A stretch of 64,000 nt of DNA from Manihot esculenta (GCF_001659605.2 NC_035172.2:32911342-32975341); one strand, 5' to 3'. Numbered from the stretch's first letter, positions 24,429 through 37,510 are shown. Translations and numbers: made by a program. Notes: generated from the letters alone by a model not told the origin.

Positions 24429-25687
24429 GTTTTGAATTCAAGATTAAAAGTAAGAATCTAAAATAAATGTTATAGTCTATTTGGTATAGCTCTTGTAATT
24501 GTCTTGAAAAACCACTTTTCCAAATATATTAATTAGAGAATATTAAAAATTAAATTATAATTTGATAAATTTTATATATAAAAATATTAAAATAACAAAA
24601 TATCATATTTTCAAATATCTAAAATGTATTTTTGCCATGAAAAGCAGTTTTGACTATTAAATCGCAATGTGAGCGTTTTTTTAGAAAGGGATGTGAGATG
24701 TGTGTTGAACTCCTAAAACCTCTTAAAGTTTAATCACTATGTTAAACCTATGAATGCCTATTATATAGGATCCTAATATCATTTTATTGTAGACTCCAAA
24801 GAATTTCATTTCTCAAATAATTTCTTTTTACACTTAGTTCATTTTAATATAAATATATGGAATGATAATAATTTTTGCCCTTTTAATATAAATGAAATGG
24901 AATGGAATTTGATATTGTTACATTTAATTAATTTGAAAATTTATTCATTTATTTTTTTAAACCTTTAATTGTAATAACTGCAAGAAAAATAAAGGCACAT
25001 TGGCCTTTTTTGCCATGGTGACGGCTGGTACCTTCATCCTCGTTGATAACATATAAATAATAAGAATCTGTTAAGATTGCAATACGTATACACAGAACTT
25101 AAGATGATTTTATGAATTTTTTCATCTGATCCGATCGGACAATAGAAAGTCCGACCTATGAGATATGAAGATCATACTACCAACACCCCTGATCTTGTTA
25201 AAACCCATAACAAACTGGTAAATCTTTTCAAAACTCGTACCACAACAGGTACTGAATACGAGCACGACCGACCTTAGTGATCAAAGGGAATCTACCTCGA
25301 TATAGGTCATGTGAGTCGGGCACGACTTGATAAAATTAGGGTAGGATGTCGACCTCCTACACACCAGTTGTCTTCTCAATACATTGCTGGGGTCATAAAT
25401 GCACGTGCAGCAAATAGACTGGCTTAACACACACGACAGATAGGGTATGGAGACCAAGACATTCATTTCTTATCAAACCAATCACAGTCCATTGATTTTT
25501 CCATCGAATCAAACCACAATCTAGCTATCCGCATCTTGTGACCCTCCAGATCTCAATTCATCAATTGGCGTCATCTGTAGAGATCCAAACTAAACTCATT
25601 GAGATCCACATGGCAAACTAAAAAAAAGCTAATAACAACAACAGGAGGGACCATAAGGAAGAGAGATGGTGAAAGGATTAGGGAACC
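24429..25687. repeat. Copy B of the tandem duplication
   Basis: It matches copy A from GTTTTGAATTCAA through the LTR and leader to GGGAACCACC. Copy B then continues into the body of a Tat-like element, so its LTR (25044-25563) can serve as that element's 5' LTR. Confidence 0.8.
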
Positions 25688-26219
25688 ACCGGCTAAATCT
25701 AGAAGCCACGCGACGAAAGCTTGATAGAAGAAGATGTAGATGTGAGAAGGAACACGGCACAAAGACAGTTAATCAATCGTGGGAGAAAAGTAACGTGCGT
25801 GATTTAACTAAGTTATACATTTACTTCTCTAGATTAATACATTTTGTTAGTATGATTTATGTCTATACAAACACGAGTACTATAATATTTTAGCTTAGCA
25901 CAAAAATTTTATTGTTAGTTGAAATTAGTACGAACGTTCTTGAGAAAAAGGGATTATGTACTTAAACATACTACTTTATGAATTGAAAATTTTTAAAGAA
26001 ATTCACACATGCTAAATATGATTTATTGGACTTCCTAAATTGTATGAGTCAATATTATTAGTCGAAATTATTATTCAAATTCATTTCAAATATGAAGCTA
26101 AATATCTTGTGCAAAATATTATTTATTAATAAACACAATTGAATTCACAACATGTATTCTCATTACGTATGTATTGTGCAAACTTTTATTTTGCAGATAA
26201 GTTTTTAAAGCAAAATGAG

Positions 26220-26945
26220 AGTCAATGTATCCAAACACAAAGCAAGACTAAAAGCCTGGAAATCTTCAATAAGGCTACAAGCCTGAATACTTAGAATCGC
26301 TAGTAAGGTCACGAGTCGAAATACTCGGAATAGCCAACAGGTTATGAGCCTGAATACTTGGAATCGCCAGTAGAGCCACGAGTCTGAATACACGAGCCTG
26401 AATACTAGACTCAGAATTGTCAATGGGGCTATGAGCCCGAATACAGAAGGCCAAAAAACTCGGATAAAAACCCAGACTTCAAGAGCCTGGAAGAAGACTA
26501 ATAGCCAAAGAGTTCAGACGAAGACCCAGGGCTTAAGAGCCCAGAAGAATACTAAAAGCCAAAAAGCTCGAATGAAATGGAAGAAGACTCAAAGCTAAAG
26601 AGCCTGGAAAATGACAAAGAGCTTAAGTGCTTGGAAGAAGACTTAGGGCTAAAGAGCCCGGAAGACGATAAAGAGTCTAAGTGCTTGGAAGAAAACTCAG
26701 AGCTAAAGAACTCGAAAGATGATAAAGAGCCAAAGAGCTTGGAAGAAGACTAAGGGCTAAAGAGCTAGGAAGGTGATAAAAGCCAAAGAGCTCAAAAGAA
26801 GACTCAATGCTAAAGAGCCTAGAAGGTGATAAAGAGTCAAAGAGCTCGAAGGAAGACATAGGGCTAAAAGAGCCTGGAAGCCAACAAAGATCCAAAGAGC
26901 TCGAAAGAAAATTCAGGGCTAAAAGAGCCCCGGAGGTTGTTTCAG
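26220..26945. repeat. Two adjoining tandem arrays (about 34-bp and 54-bp units) in the element leader
   Basis: From 26260 to about 26440 units of about 34 bases resemble GAGCCTGAATACTTGGAATC. From about 26450 to 26945 units near 54 bases resemble GCTTGGAAGAAGACTTAGGG followed by CTAAAGAGCCCGGAAG, starting at about 26631, 26685, 26739, 26791, 26845 and 26900. Units are diverged by several substitutions each. ORFs through the array are artefacts. Confidence 0.8.
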
Positions 26946-27016
26946 GTTAAAGATCTAGGACAGCCCGTTTAAAACTAGAAATTTTAAAACTAGAAGTTAA
27001 AGAAAAAGAATCCTCG

Positions 27017-27318
27017 TGTTATGACTATGAGAATTAATAGAAGGATAGTAAGGTGAGCTAATAGATGAGAAATGATGAGTTGGCAGAGTTGGTTACAGAT
27101 AAGTTGTAAGTTGGCAGGGATGTGTATAAAAATGAAAGATACTCTTATAAACAGGCATTCATGAAAGTAATAAAGCTTAATCTTCTCTCATTCTCTCTCT
27201 CTCACACACTCTCTCTCTTTCCTTCTCTCTCTCTGTTATTCTGTTATGCAAGAAGTAATTGTCGATTCCAAATCAGGAGTTGGTGGCTAGGTCAAGTTCA
27301 TGAGCCAAGATCCTAACA
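27017..27318 (+). repeat. 5' LTR of the nested Ty3 element
   Basis: The tips TGTTA and TAACA are inverted repeats of each other. TATAAAAA at about 27124 and pyrimidine-rich CTCTCT sequence at 27180-27235 suit a promoter and R/U5 region. The end is fixed by the adjacent primer-binding site. Confidence 0.7.
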
Positions 27319-29215
27319 ATTTGGTATCAGAGCTGTACAATTTGGAGGAGTGTGGAAACCTTACTATAGCAGAATTAATCAAGCTGGTGAGGAAGAAGAC
27401 AGGAATAACGAATGAGAATATAAGATTTCAAAACTTAGAGGACCAATTGCAATTTCAAAACCAAAAGATTGAAGAGTGGATGCAGTCTCAAAATCAAAAA
27501 ATCGAAGAATATAGCTCTGCATTCTTGAAGATGGAACTAATGATGAATCAAATGATGGAATTAATGAAAAATTCTCAGAGCAAGGGGAAGGAGGCTGTTG
27601 CTCCCGAGACTCATTATGTGGCCAATGGATCTAGAGCAAATCAAATTGAGATCAGTAATAACAGGGTGGAATCAAGGGGGATCTTATCGCTTCCTAGAGG
27701 TAGAGAGACGGGGAATTCTAGTAATAGTTCTCAAAGCAGTGGTAGCCAAAACTTGAAATTAAGAGTAGAGATGCCACAATTCGATGGCGCAAATTCATGA
27801 GGATGGGCGAGAAAATGTGAAAAATATTTCCAGATTTATAGGATCGAGGAGAATTAGAAGGTGGAGATCGCTTCCTTATTTTTAAGAGAGAAGGCAGACA
27901 TTTGGTTCCAAGGTTGGCAAATTTCAAAACCAGCTGCATCTTGGAATGAATTTTCTGAGGCTGTGTAAAAGATTTGGGGAGCTGAATGTAAATGATGTGG
28001 TGGAGGAATTCAATAAGTTAAGGCAAAAAGGATAAGTGATTGAGTACCAAGAGGAATTTGAGGAGCTGAAATCCTTAATGCTGAAATATAATCCATGATT
28101 GAATGAAGCTTATTTCATTTCCAGTTTTATGGGAGGACTAAGTAAGGAAGTGAGGCCTGTAGCCAAGATATTAAGGCCTGAATCATTGTTACAAGCCTAT
28201 GAACAGGCTAAGTTGCAAGAACAGTCCATTGATGCAATAATGAAGAAACAAAAACCGTTTGGCAGACCTTATTCCTATTCCTAGAACTATAAATATTCAC
28301 CATCAGTAAAGCAAGTTGCAGTGACTGACAGTGAGAAGACGACCACTAAATCCATACCTGGGGACTGGAATAAAAGCAGTGGCAATTGTTATAAGTGTGG
28401 GGAGAAATATTATCCAGGCCACCAATGTAAAGCTCAACATGTGTTAGCTCTGTAAGTGAAAGAGGAGGAAGGGTTGGCAGAAATGATTGATGAAATGGAC
28501 GGAGAAAAAGATATAGGTGAAGTGGAAATTTCGATGCATGCTTTGGATGGCAATATGTCGGCTAGTACACTGAAGGTGAGAGGAAAGGTAGACAAGGAAT
28601 CACTCTTGATTCTGATAGCAATACATAACTTCTTTGATTTTCAGGTAACTAAGGAACTAGGGTGCAGAATTATGAGAGCTCCTCCATTGGCAATAATAGT
28701 TGGTAACGACCATAAAATGGTTAGTAAATTCAAATGTGTCATTTTATGAAAGGACATTCCTTTGTTCTTAAGGTAAGACTATTGGATTTAGGAGAATATA
28801 ATATGGTGTTGGGAGTAGATTGGATGAAGTCCTACAGTCCTGTTTCATTCGACTATAACAACTGTATGGTTTCCGTTAAGAAAGATGGAAAACAAATGGA
28901 TTTATTGGGAGCCACCGAGGAAGGCACGTTGAAGCTGATGTCTACCAAAAAATTGCAGAAGTTGTTCAAGAAGAAATGGACTGGTATGTGTGCTCAATTT
29001 TTCTCATTGCATTGTGTTGCTTTCAATGATGAAAGTGTTACAAACAGTGATAATGTTCCACTTGCAATTCAATCACTTTTAGATGAGAATGCTCACATTT
29101 TTTAGGAACCAAATACACTTCCCCCTTATAGAGATTATAACCATTCTATTGACCTTAAACCAAATGTCAAACCTGTCAATTTAAGACCATAACGATACCA
29201 AAACTCTATAAAGAC
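27300..29215 (+). pseudogene. Gag-protease remnant of the nested Ty3 element
   Basis: Pieces in shifting frames show a Gag coiled-coil region (27330-27600), the Gag core (MPQFDGANS; then KADIWFQGW, with a stop between), a CCHC-like zinc knuckle near 28390 (CYKCGEKYYPGHQC), and a protease region ending in YNMVLGVDWMKSYSPVSFDY (about 28797-28856). The reverse transcriptase begins near 29106 and is cut after about 35 codons. Several stops (for example near 27798 and 28454) make it non-functional. Confidence 0.8.
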
Positions 29216-29499
29216 CAAAACTCTATATGACTGAATAGATACTGAGATTAAGCGACCCATTCACCAGCCAGATGCACTATCTACCTAAAGGACAGAGGAG
29301 CCAACAACATAAACACTAAAAATTGTTAGAATCAAAGGAAAGAACACCCTCAACCGATTAGAATTAATAACCGTACAAATCACAAAACTGCTATCAGACA
29401 ATTAACACAATAATGAAAGCAGAAGTCAGCAAAATAAGTAAATAGAAAAGATACTAGGAGGACTTATCTTTTGGAGTCAGCAAAAAGCCCTTCAATAGG

Positions 29500-31100
29500 C
29501 TTCGAGCTACTAGCCTCTAACTATGCACTAGACTTACTAGATGATAAAAAGTTCCCAAGAGCCGAGGATCACAGATATCAGGAGAATGCCCAAAGACATG
29601 GTTAAAGAGAAGTTCTGCAATAAAAGTAGTGGTCGACTCTTGGTTCAGAGTATAGGCAATCCCCGACTCATGGAAAATCTGGGCTTGAGGCAGCTCTATA
29701 TTGACGTCGGTAGATAGGCTCCCCTTACCTCCCCTTACCGTGTCAAGGGCACTTCCTGCGCGATCGCCTGAAAAGACCCCCCTGCCCAAAAGACTTATGC
29801 AGCTGTGATTCTTTGACCAACCTCTTTTTCTTTTTTGAGGCTGAGGAGGGTCAGACCTTTGAGGAGCAACCCAAGAATTATTTCTCATTAGGCCACCCAA
29901 AGCCTCATCCTTCCTTTCCAAGGAATAGTTAGATGGGAGAACCTGGACAGCAGAGGTATCAAGAGCATGGCAAGGGTTACGTCCTTCATGAATTATTTAC
30001 TGAATACCCCATTCTTCAATTGTTTTTCCAGTGCCTACTTCCTCCGTAGTCTCCACAACACCCTCCTCATGACTATATTTGAGGGAGGTCCCATGATTGT
30101 CAAAGGTCACGCAATTTCCTCTTGCTAAGAATCAAGACCAAAAGTATCGTGGACGGCCTCCATAGTCTTCCAAGCAGTGAACTGCTCGATAGCTTACTTG
30201 ATAAAATTCCTAGGCAATGTGAAATTTTAGGGCATTGTGGTCTCACCTATTAGAATGTTAGAAGTTGCAAACCATAAAGATGAAAATTTTAGTCAAAGAA
30301 AGAAAAAGCAAAAAGTAAAAGAAATTAGTCAATATATACTAGCGGCATAACAATCACCCCGAGAGAAAGTTGCAGATATTTGAAAACATCATACTTATAA
30401 AGGAGATAAGTCAAATGAGTGAAATATAATTGCTCCCACTCAGAGAAATAGGGAAAAATATTGCACTTGGAGTCAATTTCTTCCCAAGCTATGTCAAAGT
30501 CCCAACTCTGTTCTCCCCTCAAACGAACAACAACAAAGCTTTTCGACTTAATGAAAAATAGAATCCTTATGGCCTATGAAAATAGATAAACCTATGCAAC
30601 CACTAAAATTCCATTATTTAACTTAAGGATCCTAAAGAGATACCTAAAAAGGTTCACAAATAATCTGAATCCCTATCCCCAACACATCGCCTCAAAGACA
30701 CACTTGAATAAAATATTATCGGCAGTTAGCATCCTAGGAGACACCCGGTAAAACTAGAAGACCTTGAAAAAGAAACGAGAAAGAGGAAAAGATAGATCAT
30801 AGTTGAATTATTTCAAGTAAAATACTAGCTTTTTGCCATGTTGAGCATCGACTAGCACAGGAGGAGGAGGAGAAGAGAACAGAGCAATCCTCTCGAAGGA
30901 GTGTGAAGCCCTAATCTGATAGCACTCCATAAGGAGAAACTCTTCAAGAATGGCTCTCCGAAAGTTATTTGGAGTAATGTTAGACTACAGCCTTTCTATA
31001 GGGAGAAATTCTAAGGGAGCTTGGGAAAGGAAGACGTACCTAAAGTAGGAAAATTCTCAAAGGAAGAGTTGAGGAAGGAGAGAGTTCGATGCAGGAAGGA
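29500..31100 (-). pseudogene. Degraded antisense ORF of the Tat-like element (Transposase_28-like)
   Basis: Minus-strand pieces at 29517-29921 and 30325-30522 lie in antisense to the element near its 3' LTR. The part read upstream of 30522 (NNGILVV...; then RGEQSWDFDIAWEEIDSKCN) resembles the block that follows the PNxWRILVAF motif in Transposase_28-type antisense ORFs, as seen more clearly at 42834-43331. Frameshifts and stops are frequent. The assignment rests on position and weak similarity. Confidence 0.4.
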
Positions 31101-31367
31101 AAGAATTCAAAATACCAAAGTAGTTTAAAGTGTCCAAAGGAAGGCTTTTATGGCCTGAAGAATTCAAATTTCAGAATTCAATCCTCTAAAAGATCTCTGG
31201 TGGCAATTCTTTGAAAACCCTCCAATAATCATTGTCTTCATTTAATGGCGCCTGTTCAAAAATTAATGATGATGAGGGTGTATTTCTCAAAAGGAAATGC
31301 ATTGAAAACCATCTATAATAGCTCAATAAGATTAAATTCGCTCCTCCAACTTTCATAAATAACCCTC

Positions 31368-31386
31368 GGAGAAGCAAAAGGGCATC
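31368..31386 (+). other. Polypurine-tract-like sequence before the 3' LTR
   Basis: CGGAGAAGCAAAAGGGCATC ends directly at the TG of the LTR. It fits the priming site for plus-strand synthesis, which supports plus orientation for the element. Confidence 0.55.
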
Positions 31387-32272
31387 TGATAACGTATAAA
31401 TAATATGACCCATTAAGATCACAACACGTGTACATAGGATTCAGGAGGGCTCCATGAATCTTTCCATCTAGTCAGACCGGGCAATAGAAAGTCCGACCAA
31501 TGAGGTATGAGGATCAGACCACCAACACTCATGATCCTGCCAAAGCCCGGAGCACCTCTTCAAAGCTCATACCATAATAGAGTATTGAATATGGGTGCAA
31601 CCTACCTTAGTGACTAAAGGAAACCCACCTCGATATAGGTCAGGTGAGTCAAGCACGACTTGATGAAACTAAGGTAGGATGCTGACCTCTTACATACTGC
31701 TCATCTCCTCAAAACATCGTTGGGATCATAAATATGCATGCGAGACATGACACACACGACAAATAGGATATGGACTAGTCTACTCCGCATTTATTAGCCA
31801 ACTATGCATCATTAATGAACCGTCTGATATACCTGCAAGAGGACATCCCCATCCAGTTCGATGAGACGTGAGTCACGTGACAAAAGGGGTGTCAAAACGA
31901 TTAGAAGTATATATACCACTGATCTAACCCAAAAGAGGAAGGAGGACATCCTCTCTCTTTTCTCTCCATAACATCTTCTTTCTCTTCTCTATTTTATTTC
32001 TCTCTACATCTCTTTCTATGAATGCATCACTCTAAAAGTTTAATATCTGGCTTGAACGTCGGAGGGTCTCCACCGTAGCATTTCTGGTAAACCTCTGACC
32101 ATTTTTCTTTATTTTGCAGCCTCATTTCTCAAGATCAACTATTGAAAGACCCCTATAAAGAATCAAAGGCATCCATTTATCATTAAACCAATCACAATTC
32201 ATTGTTTTCCCCATCGAATCAAACCACAGTCCAGATGTCCGCATTTAGTGACCCTCGAATCTCAACTCATCA
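31387..32272 (+). repeat. 3' LTR (886 bp) of the Tat-like element
   Basis: It starts TGATAACGTATAAATAAT and ends CTCAACTCATCA. It shares its first and last parts with the LTR copies at 23277, 25044 and 55167. A pyrimidine-rich CTCTCTCTTTTCTCTCC stretch near 31950 fits the R/U5 region. It is the longest LTR of this family here. Confidence 0.75.
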
Positions 32273-34664
32273 CTTTGTAACCTCTCCTATGCGTTTTTGC
32301 TGCTTCAGAGATAGATGACCATTTTTTTTTTTCTTTCTTTTTCTTAAATTTTTTTATTTAGTCTTTAAAAATTGAATTAATAAGAAAATATTTGTTTTTA
32401 CCTACTCAAAAGCCTTTCTATGGCTTTTAGCATACTTAGAGCCTGTTTAATATTAAATTTGGAGATTAGAAAGGTATTTTTTTTTAAAAGATATTATTTT
32501 AAATGTATTTAAATAAAGTAATTTTTTTAAAAAATATATTTTATTATTATTGTGCGTTTATAGTAAATTATGTTCAAAATAATTTTAAATTAATTTTAAT
32601 ATTTTCTAAATATTTTCAAAAAAGTATTTTTTTTATTATCAGTAATTCTAACAATAATGTCAAATAACTCCTTAATAGTTGAGGGAGGAAGCCTTCAACT
32701 TCTCGTTTATGTGAAAGCTTATGGCCCTTATTTAATATGCAATTTTTTTAAAAAAGAAATTAAATTTTATTAATAAAATTCAATTCATTTCCATTCGTAA
32801 AAAAATCCATTTGTTTGAAATTAATTTAAATATAATAAAATTCAATTAAATTCTTTTATATTAAATAAATTAATAATAAAATTTAAATTAATTTAATTTA
32901 TTCATTATTCTTATTATTTTTAAATAAAATATAAATATTTATTTTATAAATAACAATCATTTTTATTACATTCATTGAAAAATCATTATTAATATTTTTG
33001 TAACATTTAAAGTCTGAGTTTTACATAACTTTTTAATATTAATAATATAAAAATTATTTTTTAAAATTAATAAAATATTATAATAAATTTTTTAATATTA
33101 ATTATAAATACATTAAATATTAATAGTTACTATTAAATTAAAATATTTTTTATAAAGAATAATTATTAATTAAATAAAAATAAATTTTAAATTAAAAATA
33201 ATAAAATAATAAAAAATTTAATGGCTAATTAAATAATTTTGATGTAAATAATCTTAAATAAAATCATTTCTTGCAAAATTCTAACAAATTTTCGTATGAT
33301 TTACTTTCAAAATCAATTCTCACAAGAATGCAAGAGAATTAAATTTTTATATTATTGGTTTTATCAAACATGAAAATTAAAAAAAATATATATTTTTTTA
33401 AAATTTTTTAAAATTTAATATTCCAAACAAAGAATATAGTAATATAGTTGACACCACATCTAAATCAAAATTTTTCAAACAATGAATTTAATCATAACTA
33501 CATTAAATTATCTTATGCTCCTTAATCACATGACTGAATTAGATATTAGATATAATATACTTTTAAATTTTAATTATATGTATATCTTTTAACTAAAAAT
33601 ATATAGATGATATTATAAAATTTTAACTAACAAATATATATAGTATATTTTTTAATTAATAATAATATTATTTTGATATTAATATTATTCTTTTTATTAT
33701 TGTTTTGATGTTAGAAAATTGAAATTCTTTACTATTTTAAAATAAATATAAAAATATTATAATTTATTATATATAAAAGTAAAGATTTTAATTGAAATTG
33801 AAATCAAAGTTAAAGCAAAACCCTAATTTACACCATTAAGGCCCATTAAAAATATGCTACAGATAGGCCCAAAAAATACTACAAGTCTGAAGAACACAAG
33901 CTAATAGGTGGCCTAAGAGGCTAAGACCCATGCAATCCAAACCTAGCTTGCTATGTTGGGGGAAGAAACTTGCCGCCGCTGCCTGGAAGAAAACCGTCCA
34001 AAGAGGTTGAAGCTGGTTGCCGGAAAGAAAGAAAACAAAATCTTTAAGCACCATAACCATCTAAGCTCTTGAGCCAGCCAGAACTTCATGGAATCCCCAA
34101 GCTAGAGAACACAGATAACGAAAACAAATTAACATTTATAGTCGAACTTTTAAATGTTTAGCCTTACATTAATTTTAATAAGTTTGAGAATTTTTTTTGC
34201 CCGAAGAAAATATTAATTGATAATTGAATTTTTAAATGTTCTCCATGAAAGTTTTATTTGCTGAAGTACCTCGGCTAGTTTCTCCTGCTTTATGGCCATG
34301 GGATTAAAGAGCCCAAATTAAAGTATTTTTTTCATTAAAAAAAATAGCTTCCATTAAATAGGAAAAATAATAAATAGAAAGTGAAAAATCTATACCACAA
34401 TAATTCTATATGAGAAAATTTACAATAAATTATTTATTGAAAGATAATTATTATTATTTTAATTGAAAGAACAAGATAGTGTTGATAGAGTTTTTGAATT
34501 TATTGTTTAACGAGAATTATTCTTCCCTTGATGGCAATTTATTACTGTTTGAACATTATGTCTTTCTGATTTCTATTAGCTCGATTTGAAAATTATTAAA
34601 CTTGTATATTCTAATGTAAAAAAATGTATACTTTATTGATGATCCTCTAGTATTTTTTTTGGAT
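32273..34664. other. AT-rich intergenic region
   Basis: Most of it (32330-33800) is very AT-rich without ORFs. A less AT-rich segment at about 33825-34110 has a 67-codon minus-strand ORF (33857-34060) with no recognisable domain and could be a fragment of an unassigned repeat. No gene is supported. Confidence 0.5.
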
Positions 34665-34874
34665 AATAGATTTATAAAATAATAAGAATACCCGGTGATT
34701 TAGTAGGTAAAACCTTCAATACTCTAGTTAGTAATAATGCGATTTCTTCAACTATTACCCTTTGCCTTTTAGAGATGCAACATTTCTCTTTTTTTGTTTT
34801 ATTGGTTTAATAGATGGTTTACATTAAGCTTGTAAGTGATGATTATGGAGTGTATTTCTATTAAATCTTCTAGT

Positions 34875-37161
34875 TTATAGACAAAGGTGGATATGCAGCT
34901 TTTGAGAACTTCCACAACCTTTGAGAGACACAACCTTGAAGCGATTCTCCCCTTCCAACGTTGAACCCAACCTGACCAGCTTTCCTTCTTTTAATTCCAT
35001 ATTAGTAACCTCATCCATCGGTTCTGGGAAGATAGTCTGCTTAGACTTATCCAAAAGATCTATGGGTAGAGAGGTTTGGCAGATCATTTTTGTGGACTGC
35101 TTATAATACTCTTAAGCTGATTTCTGGCTTCCCTTTGCAACTGCTATACCTTTAATGGCTGGGAGTTTCAAGTACAGATACTCCATACTGATGATCGCTC
35201 CATGGTTATTAAGGATGAGTGGTTCCAATAACGTGTTGCACAATAAAGGAATGTCAACCACCGTGAACTCAACATAGATCTTCCTTTTGAACTTCTCATC
35301 CACCAAGATTAAGGTTAGGTTTGTAACATCCATTACTGGTACTGATTTATCTCCTAATCTCATTAAGAGGTAGGGAACCCTTGAAAGGTCCTTCTTGTCC
35401 AATCCAGTTTGTCAAATATTTCTAATGTTATTAGGTTTACGAAACTTCCTGTGTTAAGTAAAATTTGTTTTATCACAAACCTATTCACCCTTGTTGAGAT
35501 CACTAAAGGGTTAAAGTGAGGGAATGCAACCTTATTGTCTGCTTCTAACTCGAAGTTTATTGAATGCCAGAATAATGCCTCTACTGCCATAATATTTGCT
35601 TCTTTGTAAGCTTGCCTTCCCCTCTTTTGTTCATCTCTATATGGTTCAAGTCTACCTGCGATCATGTTAATTGTTATTAGGGTCTTAACATCACCTTCCT
35701 CATTCCTGTCCTTATCTTTGGGAGTTGTCCTAGTCCTTCTTCTTTCAAAATCCGCCCTTCCATCTTTTATTTGACAGGTGAACTTGTTTAAAGGTCCCTT
35801 CTTCACAAGCTTCTCGATCTCATCCTTTAGATTTCGACATTCATCCGTGGTGTGGCAGTAACTATCATGGAATCGCCATAACTTTTTTTTTTGTCTATTC
35901 CATTTGAAGTGTTGGGGTTCATTCTCTAATAGTACTTGATGTGCTCACCATTCTTCTAGATCCACATGAGAATACGAGACCTGCTTTCGTTCAAAGGGGT
36001 GTAGCTTCGAAATCTCTCCCTCCCCTATCGCTTTGTACCCCCTTTCCCCTATCTCCAGGTGCCCCCTTCCATCTGCAAACTTTTCTCATCTCTTTTCTCT
36101 GCTTTCTGGGCTTACTTTTCATTGTCTAAATGAATGTACTTTTGAGCCCTTTCCATCAACTGGTGGTAATCTCTAGCTAAGTTCTTGATTAAAGACTCCA
36201 CGAATCTTATTGTTACGGTACTCTTTTTCTATTGCTTCACAGGCTGTTTTATGATTCAGGTTGTCTACCTGAATTGCCTCCATATTAAATCTATCTACGT
36301 AGCTTCTGAGAGATTCATCCTCCTTTTGCCTTACCTTCTAGAGGTCAGAATATAATTTTTTGAGAGGAATACATATGATGAATTGTTGTTTAAAAGCGTA
36401 GGCTAATTCTTTGAAATCATTAATGGAATTAGTTGGCAGGGTTGGTACTATTTTTGAGCCAATCCAGTGAGAGCAGAAGGAAACACCCTACATAAGATTA
36501 TGTCATTGACATTCTGGAGGAGCATGGTTGTGCCAAAGTTAGCCAGGTGGCTATATGAGTCGGTCTTCCCATCATATTTGTCCAAAGACGGTAGCTTGAA
36601 TTTGTCTGGGAAGGATTCTGCCAATATCTCAACAGAAAGGGGAGAAACATCTTTGGTTCCAAAGTCTTTCTCTAAATGCTCCTTTTGAATTCTCCTTATA
36701 GCATCAATTAGTCTCACCTTCAAATGCCTGCCTTCTTGGTTTTTAGCTTTCATTCCAACTGTTTCGCAACTTTCCGTCAAACTCTCCCATGCAGCATCCT
36801 TATTCTCCCTAATACGGATACCATGGGATCCTTGTGGGATGTCATCTTCTTCTCGTTTCTCCAATAGTTCCATCAGCATCTTCAATTTATCTAAAAGTTA
36901 TTCTCGCATTAAAGATTCATCTCCAATACATTCTTTCATACTTGTAAGGTTCTTGTTATTGCCTACTTTGGTAGTACCTTTGTAATCCATCATTGCGATT
37001 AGAGATAAAAAGATCAGTAATCGCTTAAAAATAGAACCGAGGCAAACAATCACAGGATTTATATTCCTATGAGAAAAACTTTCATTTTCCATAGACGAAG
37101 CCAATGATGCTACTCTGGTCATTCCTTCGGTAATAGATCTGCAAAATAACAAGAACATCAT
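34875..37161 (-). pseudogene. Gag and aspartic protease of a Tat-like element, broken
   Basis: From 37161 leftward the minus strand encodes a Gag with ESFPDKFKLPSLDKYDGKTD and FGTTMLLQNVNDIILCRVFP, then frameshifted Gag core to about 35870. A Tat-type C-x-H motif follows (SYCHTTDECRNLKDEIEKLV). The protease lies at about 35550-35112. Its active-site block reads LLNTGSFVNLI where the family has an aspartate, so it is predicted dead. Stops and frame changes occur throughout, including TAG at about 36448. The fragment ends before the reverse transcriptase. Confidence 0.75.
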
Positions 37162-37510
37162 GTGGTTTGATGGGCAAAACTTCTAATGCTTCATTCAAGA
37201 ATGCTACTTTAGTCCTTCCTTCGATTTCTCGATTTCTTCACCAATTATTCTTTGCCTTTCGAGTGCAAAATTTCTCTTCTTTTGCTTTATAGATTTGATA
37301 GATGGGTCAACATTAAACTTGTGAGCGATGATTGCGGAGTCTATTCCTATTACGTATTATAGTTTCCAGATGAAGGTGGATATGCGGCTTTTGAGGACAG
37401 CATATATGATCTTTCTCTAAATTCACCTTAGATTTCTTATTGATTGGAATATTGAAAATTTTGCCGCCAAACCACCTGGTGTTCTTGTTATTTTATAGAT
37501 CCATTATCCG
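37131..37510. repeat. Fold-back repeat at the upstream end of the gag remnant
   Basis: GGTAATAGATCTGCAAAATA at 37131 and the following AACAAGAACATCATGTGG are the approximate reverse complement of CCACCTGGTGTTCTTGTTAT and its continuation near 37470-37510. A further, more diverged copy of that right arm follows at about 37535-37600. Part of the repeat recurs at 34665-34905. Confidence 0.6.

Larger units (their letters stand above)
27017..29215 (+). mobile_element. Nested Ty3/gypsy element, 3'-truncated, tRNA-Met primed
   Basis: A 302-bp LTR at 27017-27318 starts TGTTATG and ends CTAACA, with inverted TGTTA/TAACA tips and a TATAAAAA box near 27124. The primer-binding site TGGTATCAGAGC follows at 27322, matching the initiator tRNA-Met type. 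Gag and protease remnants follow. The element breaks off within the start of the reverse transcriptase near 29215, and no 3' LTR was found. Confidence 0.75.
25044..32272 (+). mobile_element. Tat-like Ty3/gypsy element with a nested Ty3 element
   Basis: Plus-oriented layout: 5' LTR 25044-25563 (TGATAAC...TTCATCA), primer-binding region TTGGCGTCATCTGTAG at 25565, leader to about 26200, tandem arrays 26220-26945, a foreign Ty3 element (27017-29215), degraded antisense coding sequence (about 29500-31100), a purine tract ending just before 31387, and the 3' LTR 31387-32272. No reverse transcriptase or integrase of its own is recognisable. The two LTRs differ by a 370-base internal deletion in the left one. 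The right flank CTTTG and left flank CTCGT do not form a clean target-site duplication, in keeping with later rearrangement. Confidence 0.65.
34665..37510 (-). mobile_element. Tat-like Ty3 gag-protease remnant flanked by related repeats
   Basis: A gag-protease fragment on the minus strand lies between related sequences at 34665-34905 and 37130-37400, both ending in GGTGGATATGC(A/G)GCTTTTGAG on the plus strand. These direct repeats could be degraded LTRs or copies of another repeat. No reverse transcriptase, RNase H or integrase follows the protease; the coding part stops near 34880. Confidence 0.6.

Noticed and set aside
26631..26945. Possible CRISPR-like or regulated repeat array
   Set aside because: Units are contiguous, diverged tandem repeats without spacers, in a plant retrotransposon leader.
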